A DNA stretch of 20,935 nt from Puniceicoccales bacterium (GTDB lineage Bacteria > Verrucomicrobiota > Verrucomicrobiia > Opitutales > LL51). The DNA lies in the NCBI GenBank assembly GCA_031290315.1, contig JAITNS010000091.1, forward strand, positions 1 through 20,935, in the 5' to 3' direction. The position numbers were made by a program, and so were the translations under genes. The notes beneath the pieces were generated by a model that was given only the letters and a program-made list of their open reading frames with translations, did not search any database and was not told the origin of the DNA. Each line of letters begins with the position of its first letter. Position 1 is the first letter of the stretch. Positions 15,014 through 20,935 of this stretch are shown here, in pieces.

Positions 15014-15760
15014 TCAATTACGTCTGCCGCTTAACTTCATGAGTAAACGCAAAATTTCGAAATACACCCATATCAATGTTACGAGCAAACCGAGTGTTGC
15101 GATCCATTCCAATTTTTTGGGAGCACCCGTACGGCTCTGGTGAACGACAAATTCAAAATCCAATAGTAAATTAAGGGCAGCGATAATGCAAACAACAACA
15201 CTAAAACCAATCCCTATATTAGAAGAACTATGGATAATCGACAATCCAGATGAACCAAAGAGGGTCAAGATCCAATTGGCGAGATAAATAAAACAGACGC
15301 CTGCCGTTGCAACACATAGTACTGTTGTAAATTTCTCATTTACACGAATCAGTCCTGCTTTGTAAATCAATAACATCGCTAGAAAAACACCAAAAGTACC
15401 CGTCACTGCCTGTACCACAATACCCGGATAATATTTCTGTGCCATCCATGATACACTACCAACAATAAATCCTTCGCCAATGGCATAAAGTGGTACCGTA
15501 AAGCGCGCGATATTAAAATTGAAAATTGTGATAAAATACAGGACGAGCGTAAGGATTGAAAATAGAGCGATTTTACTCGTAATATCTTCGGGTGATGTAT
15601 AGGAGCGCGTCCACGCAAAAGCCGCCCCCCCAAGTAGTAGTAGTAATGCAATAAATGACTTCCGAATAACGCCTTGAATAGTCATCGGCATTGATTCTGC
15701 ATCCTGCACGTTAAAAACGGTCTCCTTAAGAACTGGGTTTGAAGTATTATTATAATCCAT
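15014..15760 (-). CDS. Bax inhibitor-1/YccA-family membrane protein
   Basis: A 248-aa protein with about 30 cytoplasmic residues (ending MTIQGVIRKS) and then roughly seven transmembrane helices. Diagnostic stretches are IGEGFIVGSVSWMAQKYYPG and the late FEFVVHQSRTGAPKKLEW, where acidic and His residues sit as in the TMBIM/BI-1 di-aspartyl pH sensor; the last helix reads LVTLIWVYFEILRLLMKLSG. Bacterial members such as YetJ behave as pH-sensitive calcium leak channels, and YccA modulates FtsH; the role here is unknown. The start is 14 nt after the stop of the secreted ankyrin gene and the stop is 8 nt before the GT9 gene, so an ank-bax1-GT9 operon is likely. Confidence 0.87.
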   Translation of the reverse strand: MDYNNTSNPVLKETVFNVQDAESMPMTIQGVIRKSFIALLLLLGGAAFAWTRSYTSPEDITSKIALFSILTLVLYFITIFNFNIARFTVPLYAIGEGFIVGSVSWMAQKYYPGIVVQAVTGTFGVFLAMLLIYKAGLIRVNEKFTTVLCVATAGVCFIYLANWILTLFGSSGLSIIHSSSNIGIGFSVVVCIIAALNLLLDFEFVVHQSRTGAPKKLEWIATLGLLVTLIWVYFEILRLLMKLSGRRN

Positions 15761-15774
15761 AAGTTATTCCTTTC

Positions 15775-16446
15775 TTATTCTTTTTTTACTATATTTATTT
15801 TATCCTCTTTTGTCAAGTGATTAGAGTAAGTGGGGAAATTTTTTAAAAGAATCGTACGAATTTTCGAATGAAAAAGAATGGCAATCATATCCGCCTTATT
15901 AAGCGTACACGCTAGTTGAAAGGCGTTAAATCCATCATTATTGCAAATATAAGGATTGGCTCCGTAAATTAAAAGCAAAACAACGGCATCTATAAACCCT
16001 TTCTTTATTGCGAGTAGTAGGGGAGTATTGCCATCATAAATTGGAGCATTAAGAGGGCAGTCTAAGGATGATAGGAATAGGGCAACAAGGTCGATGCGCC
16101 CATGTAAAATCGCATGTATCAATAAAGTCTGTCCCTTATTATCCTTGAATTCTATCGATTTTGGATATTGAGTCAATAGACTTTTTGCAAGCCGATATTC
16201 AGCACTATCATATTGGCATTTAAAATTTCTCATAAGCTGGAGACAACGCTCCCCTGCTTGCTGTTCTTCGCTAGGGCCGTTTTTAGGGGTAGATGCATAC
16301 GCTTTATTTTTTCCTACTTCTTGTAATTTATTGTCTGGGCGGAAGCGATCGGGTATCGATAATGCTTCCACGATCCCAGTTTTACAAAAACATAGAAAAA
16401 ATATTAGAAAAAACATACCACATACTTTAAATACACCGGACATCAT
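15775..16446 (-). CDS. Exported ankyrin-repeat protein
   Basis: A 223-aa protein. Residues 1-28 form a signal peptide (MMSGVFKVCGMFFLIFFLCF, then cleavage probably near VEALS). A linker to about residue 75 is followed by three ankyrin repeats: KDNKGQTLLIHAILHGRIDL and on (about 102-136), YDGNTPLLLAIKKGFIDAVV with LLLIYGANP (about 137-168), and NDGFNAFQLACTLNKADMIA (about 169-192). The signal peptide suggests a periplasmic, surface or exported location, unlike most cytoplasmic ankyrin effectors. It is the first gene of the likely operon with the Bax1-I and GT9 genes and has its own promoter. ATG 16446 and ATG 16443 are adjacent; AAGGAA lies upstream. Confidence 0.82.
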   Translation of the reverse strand: MMSGVFKVCGMFFLIFFLCFCKTGIVEALSIPDRFRPDNKLQEVGKNKAYASTPKNGPSEEQQAGERCLQLMRNFKCQYDSAEYRLAKSLLTQYPKSIEFKDNKGQTLLIHAILHGRIDLVALFLSSLDCPLNAPIYDGNTPLLLAIKKGFIDAVVLLLIYGANPYICNNDGFNAFQLACTLNKADMIAILFHSKIRTILLKNFPTYSNHLTKEDKINIVKKE

Positions 16447-16459
16447 AGGAATAATTTCC
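16446..16459 (-). promoter_or_regulatory. Shine-Dalgarno within a short hairpin ahead of the ankyrin gene
   Basis: The minus-strand leader reads AGGAA-ATTA-TTCCT directly before the ATG. The AGGAA arm is the likely ribosome binding site, so a 5-bp stem would hide it. The stem is short and AT-rich; a regulatory role is speculative. Confidence 0.25.
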
Positions 16460-16463
16460 TTAT

Positions 16464-16492
16464 TTAGAAGTACATAAAAGGGGGGTTGTCAA
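16464..16492 (-). promoter_or_regulatory. sigma70-type promoter of the ank-bax1-GT9 operon
   Basis: On the minus strand a perfect TTGACA (16487-16492) is followed by a 17-nt spacer containing a run of six C, and then TTCTAA (16464-16469). An AAGGAA ribosome binding site lies between the -10 box and the ATG at 16446. The -35 box and spacing are canonical; the -10 box matches only in part. Confidence 0.5.
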
Positions 16493-16595
16493 GCATTATT
16501 ATTTTTTGGTGATTAATTTTAGGGAGAATGAGGGAAAATTTTTCAAAAAAAAATACTTGCTAAAGCAATGAGTGCTCATAGGGTCATTAAAAGTT

Positions 16596-16682
16596 GGTGA
16601 GGTATCCAAGTGGCTAAAGGGTGCAGACTGTAAATCTGTCGGGCGTTGCCCTTCGAGCGTTCGAATCGCTCCCTCACCACCA
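16596..16682 (+). tRNA. tRNA-Tyr (anticodon GTA)
   Basis: An 87-nt class II tRNA with CCA encoded. The acceptor stem GGTGAGG (16596-16602) pairs with CCTCACC (16672-16678), followed by discriminator A and CCA. The anticodon arm is GCAGA-CTGTAAA-TCTGT, with GTA at 16630-16632 and a final G-T pair. A long variable arm (GGGC GTT GCCC) marks it as Tyr/Leu/Ser class, and the T arm is GAGCG-TTCGAAT-CGCTC. A run of nine T follows immediately (16684-16692) and may help termination. No EF-Tu or Thr-tRNA gene is next to it, unlike the tRNA cluster seen in many bacteria. Confidence 0.96.
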
Positions 16683-16775
16683 TTTTTTTTTATTTCTCAT
16701 TTTCCTCTTGTTGTAAATATTAGAGCTCTGTCATTAACTATTTGTCTGATATGTAAAATATTTTATCAAAAATCA

Positions 16776-16976
16776 TTGTGGCCCTTAGATTAGATTTCAG
16801 CGGCATTTAATCCAGAACCAAGAAATAAGTCAAGAAATAATATTCTTTGAACTTAATATTTGTGGCCAGGCATTGTGGTTCGCCCTGGAACACGTGCGTT
16901 GCACGTGATCCAGGGCGGTCCCAAGGTCCAGGAAACAATGTTTCCTGGCGGGGATCATAAGGGCAAGTAGCCCTTA
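16776..16976 (+). repeat. Hairpin-mosaic repeat, locus 3 (partial, decayed unit)
   Basis: A 201-bp copy in plus orientation that lacks H1 and H2. H3 (from 16779) is decayed: GGCCCTTAGATTAGATTTCA and its partner no longer pair well. H4 keeps only the right arm, TATTCTTTGAAC. H5 is well kept around CACGTGCG / TGCACGTG and matches unit A of locus 1 over CCAGGCATTGTGGTTCGCCC. H6 (16928-16948) is a perfect CCAGGAAACA / TGTTTCCTGG with one central base. H7 is AAGGGC AAGTA GCCCTT (16959-16975). It lies between the tRNA-Tyr gene and the converging OTU-like gene. The 93 bases between the tRNA and this repeat show nothing else beyond AT-rich sequence. Confidence 0.85.
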
Positions 16977-16982
16977 TTTTTC
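16959..16982 (+). terminator. Terminator-like hairpin (H7 plus T-run)
   Basis: The last hairpin of repeat locus 3, AAGGGC AAGTA GCCCTT, is followed directly by ATTTTT, giving the shape of a factor-independent terminator for plus-strand transcripts leaving tRNA-Tyr. The stem is six perfect base pairs with a GC-rich core. In the other orientation the T-run is missing. Confidence 0.45.
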
Positions 16983-16997
16983 GTATATTTTTATTAC

Positions 16998-17786
16998 TTA
17001 AGGATTTACTAAAAAATATACTTCAGGCTGTTTTAGTTGGCTTTCTTTTTCGTTATTTTGCTCTGATTCTTCTTCGTGGAGTGCTACTACCCAATGCTTA
17101 TTATTAATTTTGTGCAACCAGATCGTTTTTTCATTTGCTGCTTCTTTATAAATTTCATCGATCGAATCATAATGGAACAATTCTCCTTCGGGGGTATAGA
17201 GATCGCAGCCGGCGCCTTCGTCTGCATTTGATACAATTACATCACGTCCAATTGCTTGGGTCATATAAAGCAATGTGGAAGCCTGAAAGGGTTCATTTTT
17301 ACTAAACAAACGTCCAATTTCTTGGCGTGATACTTCTTCTTCTGACTTTGCGGCGTACTCAACTGACCGGTACTTTAACCCTAGGACATCATCGAAGCGA
17401 ATCAATTCATTTTTTGGCATTAATCCTCTGATTACCGCCCAAAATCCGCATTGTTCGTCATGGGGGACGTCGTAGAGTACACGATTATATTCTTTAATTG
17501 TTTCTGGGGTACGGAGTCTTCTAGAGAGCATAGGATGTGGCCGTAGATCGGGTTTAGGGTCTGTTAGCTCGGCCGGTTTTCTGGCCGCTTCTTCTACGAC
17601 TTCTAGTTTTTTCTCCGTTTCGACTTTAGGAGCAGCTACCGAAATTGGGTGTTCTGTTTTTGCTTCCCTCAAGTCCCGTTCCTGATGTAATTCGATTAAT
17701 TGTAATGATAATATACATATCGCAAGCATCATCAATACTATTGCGATTGACCAAAACAAAGCATATTCTCTTTCCTTTTTGCCCAT
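16998..17786 (-). CDS. Membrane-anchored OTU-like cysteine protease candidate
   Basis: A 262-aa protein. One transmembrane helix at about residues 10-30 (ALFWSIAIVLMMLAICILSL) follows a short charged N-terminus. A charged, Pro-rich linker runs to about 95, then a globular domain. In that domain DEQCGFWAVIRGL (110-122) has the Asp-x-x-Cys spacing of the OTU family (Asp110, Cys113), the middle reads TLLYMTQAIGRDVIVSN (171-187), and IWLHKINNKHWVVAL (222-236) supplies a His231-Trp232 pair where OTU enzymes have the catalytic His and an aromatic residue. OTU proteases cleave ubiquitin chains, and bacterial members are usually effectors acting on eukaryotic hosts. The N-terminal helix could be a membrane anchor or an uncleaved export signal. 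Family assignment is by spaced motifs only. It lies beside repeat locus 3. Confidence 0.6.
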   Translation of the reverse strand: MGKKEREYALFWSIAIVLMMLAICILSLQLIELHQERDLREAKTEHPISVAAPKVETEKKLEVVEEAARKPAELTDPKPDLRPHPMLSRRLRTPETIKEYNRVLYDVPHDEQCGFWAVIRGLMPKNELIRFDDVLGLKYRSVEYAAKSEEEVSRQEIGRLFSKNEPFQASTLLYMTQAIGRDVIVSNADEGAGCDLYTPEGELFHYDSIDEIYKEAANEKTIWLHKINNKHWVVALHEEESEQNNEKESQLKQPEVYFLVNP

Positions 17787-18021
17787 TATGTTTCTAATAT
17801 TAATGAGTGTGGGATCATTTTCAAGTAAAATATTTCTAAAATATATAAGTTAAATTTCTTATTCTACGTAAGCCATTAAAATGAACCGTTTTCAAATTTT
17901 TGCATTAGCTGAAAAACGTTTACTGATCTATAATGAAAATAAGAATAACTTTCCTGAATATTTTTCTGAAAAATTAAATTTATTCTTGACGCATAATATA
18001 CATTCATTTCTTGATAAATAT

Positions 18022-19269
18022 ATGAATAAACAATTGATTTCCCGTAAGAGTGCGGGCATTATGTGGCTTGTCGCCTCTTTCTTTTACGCCTATCAGTATA
18101 TCCTGAGGGTTATGCCAAGTATTATGCTCGACGATATTATTAAGCGTTTTGGTATGGATGCGGCTACATTTGGGCAATTTTCGGGCATCTATTATATTGG
18201 ATACTCGCTCGTCCATATTCCCATCGGCATTCTTTTAGACCGATATGGACCAAGAAAAGTAATTCCCATTTGCATATTATTATCTATTTTCGGAATTTTA
18301 CCGATTGTGCTAGCGGAATATTGGCTATGGCCCATTCTTGGCCGAGCGATTACCGGTATTGGTTCTTCGGCAGCTATCCTGGGAGTATTTAAAATTATAC
18401 GAATGGCTTATGGTGAGCAACGTTTTGCGAGAATGCTCAGTTTTTCCGTAACGATCGGACTCCTTGGTGCTATCTATGGCGGTACCCCCGTACGCTATAT
18501 GTGTAAAATATTGACCGGCGAAATAGTAGTCTATATACTCGCTTTTTGCGGCATACTTCTCGCCATTGCCTCTCATATTGCTATCCCTGAAACTAGTAGT
18601 AAAAAAGTGGAGATTGCTGACCCTAATGAAAAAAAGTCAAGTATCTGGTCCGATATGTATTCGGTGTTTAAAAACGGAAAGGTCATGCTTATTTGTTTTT
18701 CGGCCGGGCTTATGGTGGGGCCATTGGAAGGGTTTGCTGATATTTGGGGCCCAAAATTCTTGACCCAGGTCCACAATATCGACAGTGCCGAAGCGAGCTT
18801 TATCACATCGATGATTTTTGTCGGCATGTGTTTTGGATCGCCCGTCCTCAATTTCGTCGCAGAGCGTTTCAAAAGTTATTTGGGAACGATTATATTTTCC
18901 GGTATTTTAATGTTTAGTATTTTTTTGATGCTCATCATTTCGATGTTAACCACTAAAGTATCGCTCATTATAGGATTTATTATGGTAGGTGTGTGTTCGG
19001 CGTATCAGATATTAGCTATTTATCAAGCGTCTACCTATGTTAGTGAACATGTTGCCGGTATTACAACGGCTGTAGCCAATATGATTATTATGATTTTTGG
19101 CTATATGTTACATGGGGTTATTGGATTAGTCATCAATGCTTGTGGGGGTATTACCTTAGACGTCGCATTCTCGTTTGGTATCGCAGTTATACCCCTCACA
19201 TTATTTTTGGGGACCTTAGGATTTTCTATGGTAGCACGTCGCGAAGCGAAGGTTCGTGCAAAATCGTAG
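18022..19269 (+). CDS. Major facilitator superfamily transporter
   Basis: A 12-helix MFS transporter. MNKQLISRKSAGIMWLVASF leads into the first helix, and between helices 2 and 3 lies the MFS signature GILLDRYGPRKV (the G-x-x-x-D-R-x-G-R-[KR] pattern). A second half starts near WSDMYSVFKNGKVMLICFSA. The frame is open back to an ATG at 17881, which would add 47 residues (MNRFQIFALAEKRLLIYNEN and on); I prefer 18022 because MFS proteins of this type, as I recall from intracellular bacteria such as Legionella and Coxiella, begin a few residues before SAxxxWLxASxFYAYQY. Neither start has a clear Shine-Dalgarno sequence. The substrate is unknown. It ends 73 nt before rplY on the same strand. Confidence 0.85.
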   Translation: MNKQLISRKSAGIMWLVASFFYAYQYILRVMPSIMLDDIIKRFGMDAATFGQFSGIYYIGYSLVHIPIGILLDRYGPRKVIPICILLSIFGILPIVLAEYWLWPILGRAITGIGSSAAILGVFKIIRMAYGEQRFARMLSFSVTIGLLGAIYGGTPVRYMCKILTGEIVVYILAFCGILLAIASHIAIPETSSKKVEIADPNEKKSSIWSDMYSVFKNGKVMLICFSAGLMVGPLEGFADIWGPKFLTQVHNIDSAEASFITSMIFVGMCFGSPVLNFVAERFKSYLGTIIFSGILMFSIFLMLIISMLTTKVSLIIGFIMVGVCSAYQILAIYQASTYVSEHVAGITTAVANMIIMIFGYMLHGVIGLVINACGGITLDVAFSFGIAVIPLTLFLGTLGFSMVARREAKVRAKS

Positions 19270-19342
19270 CCAATCGATTTGGTGGAATTTATTTTTTAGA
19301 AATTTTATTGCTTTGGGGTAAAGTTTTGCTAGTGGATAAAGT

Positions 19343-19945
19343 ATGAAACGATTGCATCTTGCATTTAGTGACCGTATAGAGAGAGGGCGGCATCCGGCAT
19401 CTCGGCTACGCAAATTGGGGCGCATTCCGTCCGTTATTTACGGCAAATCTGGGTCCTTTCCGGTGAGTGTTGACGATGTTGAATTTCGGATGCTTATGCG
19501 TCAAAAAGGTGATGCGGCAGCTACCGTTGAGTTGGCAAGCGATCAAAAATCGGTCCTAACTATCATTACGGAAATTCAACGCAACACGATTAACGATTGC
19601 TTTATGCATGTCGACTTTCAAGAAATATCGGAAGGTGAAAAATTCACGACGACGGTACCTGTTCACGTTAAAGGCGAGGCTTACGGGGTAAAAAATGAGA
19701 AAGCGATGATTGAGGTCGTTCGCCATAAAGTGGCTGTACGTTGTCTTCCGAAGTATTTAATTGAAGTGGTAGAGATCGACGTTACCGACCTTCATGCGGG
19801 GCAAAATATCCATCTCAAAGATCTTCCCCAATTCGAAGGCATTGAGTATGTGGGCGATCCTCAGAGTGTTGTAATTGCCTGTGTTGGTGAAGAAGCTGAA
19901 ACGGATAATGAAGCTAAAAATAGTGAAACTAATACTGGAAAATAA
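19343..19945 (+). CDS. rplY: 50S ribosomal protein L25 (CTC/TL5-type)
   Basis: A 200-aa L25 with the two-domain CTC arrangement. The N-terminal 5S rRNA-binding domain (about 1-95) includes SDRIERGRHPASRLRKLGRI followed by PSVIYGKSG, and the later MHVDFQEISEGEKF. The C-terminal TL5/CTC domain (about 96-185) contains VPVHVKGEAYGVK and IEVDVTDLHAGQ-like text (EIDVTDLHAGQNIHLKDL). A short acidic tail ends the protein. CTC-type L25 binds 5S rRNA on the large subunit and, in some species, is stress-inducible. It is the first gene of the rplY-pth-rpsF-ssb series, 11 nt ahead of pth. GTGGATAAAG precedes the ATG. Confidence 0.95.
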   Translation: MKRLHLAFSDRIERGRHPASRLRKLGRIPSVIYGKSGSFPVSVDDVEFRMLMRQKGDAAATVELASDQKSVLTIITEIQRNTINDCFMHVDFQEISEGEKFTTTVPVHVKGEAYGVKNEKAMIEVVRHKVAVRCLPKYLIEVVEIDVTDLHAGQNIHLKDLPQFEGIEYVGDPQSVVIACVGEEAETDNEAKNSETNTGK

Positions 19946-19956
19946 ATCTCTAAAAC

Positions 19957-20562
19957 ATGTTTTTTAAAGTGGTCGTTGGGCTTGGCAACTACGGTGTGTT
20001 ATATGAGCATACACGCCATAATATGGGATTTATAGTTATTGATTCCTTTGCCAAGGCCCTTGGCTACGAAATATGGAAGCGGGAGAAAGGGATGTCTGTT
20101 TTTTTGATGAAAATTCCGCAACTTGATGGTTCCCTATTGCTTATTAAATCGAGTGGTTACGTGAATCAATCGGGAGGTCCGGTTGCTAAAGTCTGTTCTT
20201 TTTATAAAATTTTGAGTCAAGAGGTAATTATTATTTGTGACGATATTACGCTTGAGTTAGGTAATGTGAAGATTACGGAGCGTCAGGGAACGGCTGGACA
20301 TAATGGTGTTAAAGATATTTTAGAAAAGATAGGTCCTGGGTTTATACGATTTCGCGTAGGGATTGGGCAAAAAAAATATCCTGAGATGGGGCTTACGGAT
20401 CATGTATTGAGTCGATTTGATGAGGGAGAGGGGGAGATTTTGGCAAAAAAGATGCCAAATATCTGTAATGATTTGCAACTACTGCTTGACAAAGGTATTT
20501 TGAGTGCCATGAATATAGTCAATAGGAGTATATGCAAACGAAATCTTACCGAGCAACTATGA
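19957..20562 (+). CDS. pth: Peptidyl-tRNA hydrolase
   Basis: A 201-aa Pth that frees tRNA from peptidyl-tRNA dropped by stalled ribosomes. The catalytic and binding residues are visible: Asn11 in GLGNYG, the catalytic His21 in HTRHNMGF, Asn70 in YVNQSGGPV, Asp95 in IICDDI and Asn116 in GTAGHNGVKDI. The length is normal for the bacterial family. Two small departures from the common consensus are GNYG for GNPG and VNQSG for MNLSG. It follows rplY by 11 nt, and its last 31 nt overlap rpsF, whose ribosome binding site therefore lies inside pth. Confidence 0.95.
   Translation: MFFKVVVGLGNYGVLYEHTRHNMGFIVIDSFAKALGYEIWKREKGMSVFLMKIPQLDGSLLLIKSSGYVNQSGGPVAKVCSFYKILSQEVIIICDDITLELGNVKITERQGTAGHNGVKDILEKIGPGFIRFRVGIGQKKYPEMGLTDHVLSRFDEGEGEILAKKMPNICNDLQLLLDKGILSAMNIVNRSICKRNLTEQL
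20521..20534 (+). promoter_or_regulatory. rpsF ribosome binding site inside pth
   Basis: The sequence TAGGAG (20523-20528) lies 3-4 nt before the ATG at 20532 (AATAGGAGTATATG). This strong Shine-Dalgarno supports the rpsF start inside the pth reading frame and implies translational coupling between the two genes. Confidence 0.7.
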
Positions 20563-20822
20563 TTCTCGACACGAGGAATTATCAAGATTCGATCGAGCAT
20601 TTAATTGAGGCGATTAAGTCGAAATTAGAGGAAACTGGAGCGATAATTAATGGGGTTATCAACAAAGGCCAGATGAAATTTCGGCGGGTAACGGATCGCA
20701 AATTTCCAACGGGATTATATTTACAAGTTGCATTTCAAGCGCCGACGAGTGCACCGGAGTTCATTCGTTCCAAATTTAGTCTTGATGCGACGGTTAATCG
20801 TGTATTTATTGAAAACAAATAA
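20532..20822 (+). CDS. rpsF: 30S ribosomal protein S6
   Basis: A 96-aa S6 of the small ribosomal subunit, which pairs with S18 on the platform. The alpha-beta S6 text is visible: SYRATMILDTRNYQDSIEHL with the first helix, then the basic strand GQMKFRRVTDRKFPTGLYLQ followed by VAFQAP, and the late IRSKFSLDATVNRVFI. The start at 20532 is fixed by TAGGAG upstream and overlaps pth by 31 nt. The stop shares one base with the ssb start (TAATG). No rpsR lies between rpsF and ssb here. Confidence 0.93.
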   Translation: MQTKSYRATMILDTRNYQDSIEHLIEAIKSKLEETGAIINGVINKGQMKFRRVTDRKFPTGLYLQVAFQAPTSAPEFIRSKFSLDATVNRVFIENK

Positions 20823-20935
20823 TGGCTTCTTTCAATAAAGTTATTCTGTTGGGAAATTTGACGCGTGATCCGGAGATGCGTACGGCGAATAATGGTACAT
20901 CGATTTGTCGGCTAGGTATTGCGATGTCACGGGTT
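20822..20935 (+). CDS. ssb: Single-stranded DNA-binding protein (5' part, cut by window edge)
   Basis: The ATG at 20822 overlaps the rpsF stop by one base (TAATG) and opens a frame of 38 codons to the window end. The translation begins MASFNKVILLGNLTRDPEMR and continues TANNGTSICRLGIAMSRV, the unmistakable first OB-fold strands of bacterial SSB. The rpsF-ssb pairing is common in bacteria and links ribosome and replication gene expression. The rest of the gene is beyond the window. Confidence 0.93.
   Translation, partial: MASFNKVILLGNLTRDPEMRTANNGTSICRLGIAMSRV

Noticed and set aside
16572..16793. 73-codon protein frame
   Set aside because: It runs straight through the tRNA-Tyr gene.

Overview
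The window is a moderately AT-rich bacterial chromosome segment carrying about 21 protein genes (two cut by the window edges), one tRNA gene and three loci of an unusual hairpin-mosaic repeat. The organism looks like a host-associated Gram-negative of the PVC group, most likely Verrucomicrobiota. This is inference from four things: the right-edge order rplY(CTC-type)-pth-rpsF-ssb; an LPS-type GT9 glycosyltransferase together with a LolA-like periplasmic protein; an endonuclease III with a short C-terminus that I recall as Chlamydia-like; and several candidate host-interaction proteins (ankyrin proteins, an OTU-like cysteine protease and a possible type III secretion-like protein). No rRNA gene or phylogenetic marker in the window settles it.

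Layout. 1-1361 (minus): the start of an ankyrin-like protein cut by the left edge, preceded by a 306-aa helical protein that may be secreted. 1541-2776 (plus): secG and a LolA-like protein, meeting nth and rluD (2773-4291, minus) tail to tail with a 4-nt overlap. 4361-5975 (plus): pssA overlapping a VC0807-type membrane protein. 6080-7046 (minus): a charged 185-aa hypothetical protein and a decayed metallo-beta-lactamase-fold gene. 7102-8787 (plus): a lone nuoG. 8797-9306: two tandem ~250-bp hairpin-mosaic units, the second supplying the 3' end of the NUDIX gene (9161-9847, minus). 9929-11407 (plus): a MATE transporter. 11414-11738: a composite hairpin-mosaic locus. 11766-16446 (minus): tatD-like, gatB, a GT9 glycosyltransferase, a Bax1-I/YccA membrane protein and a secreted ankyrin protein. 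16596-16682 (plus): tRNA-Tyr(GUA). 16776-16976: a decayed third repeat locus ending in a terminator-like hairpin. 16998-17786 (minus): a membrane-anchored OTU-like cysteine protease candidate. 18022-19269 (plus): an MFS transporter. 19343 to the right edge (plus): rplY, pth, rpsF and ssb.

The housekeeping genes cover protein export (SecG, LolA-like), phospholipid synthesis (PssA), LPS (GT9), DNA repair (Nth), translation and its quality control (GatB, tRNA-Tyr, L25, Pth, S6, RluD) and respiration (NuoG). The accessory layer is the ankyrin, OTU-like and helical proteins plus the repeats.

The strongest candidate for something undescribed is the hairpin-mosaic repeat family. Each unit is a chain of up to seven near-perfect palindromes; paired substitutions between copies preserve the stems although the stem sequences differ; all three loci lie between converging genes; and one unit has been captured as the C-terminal coding sequence of a NUDIX protein.
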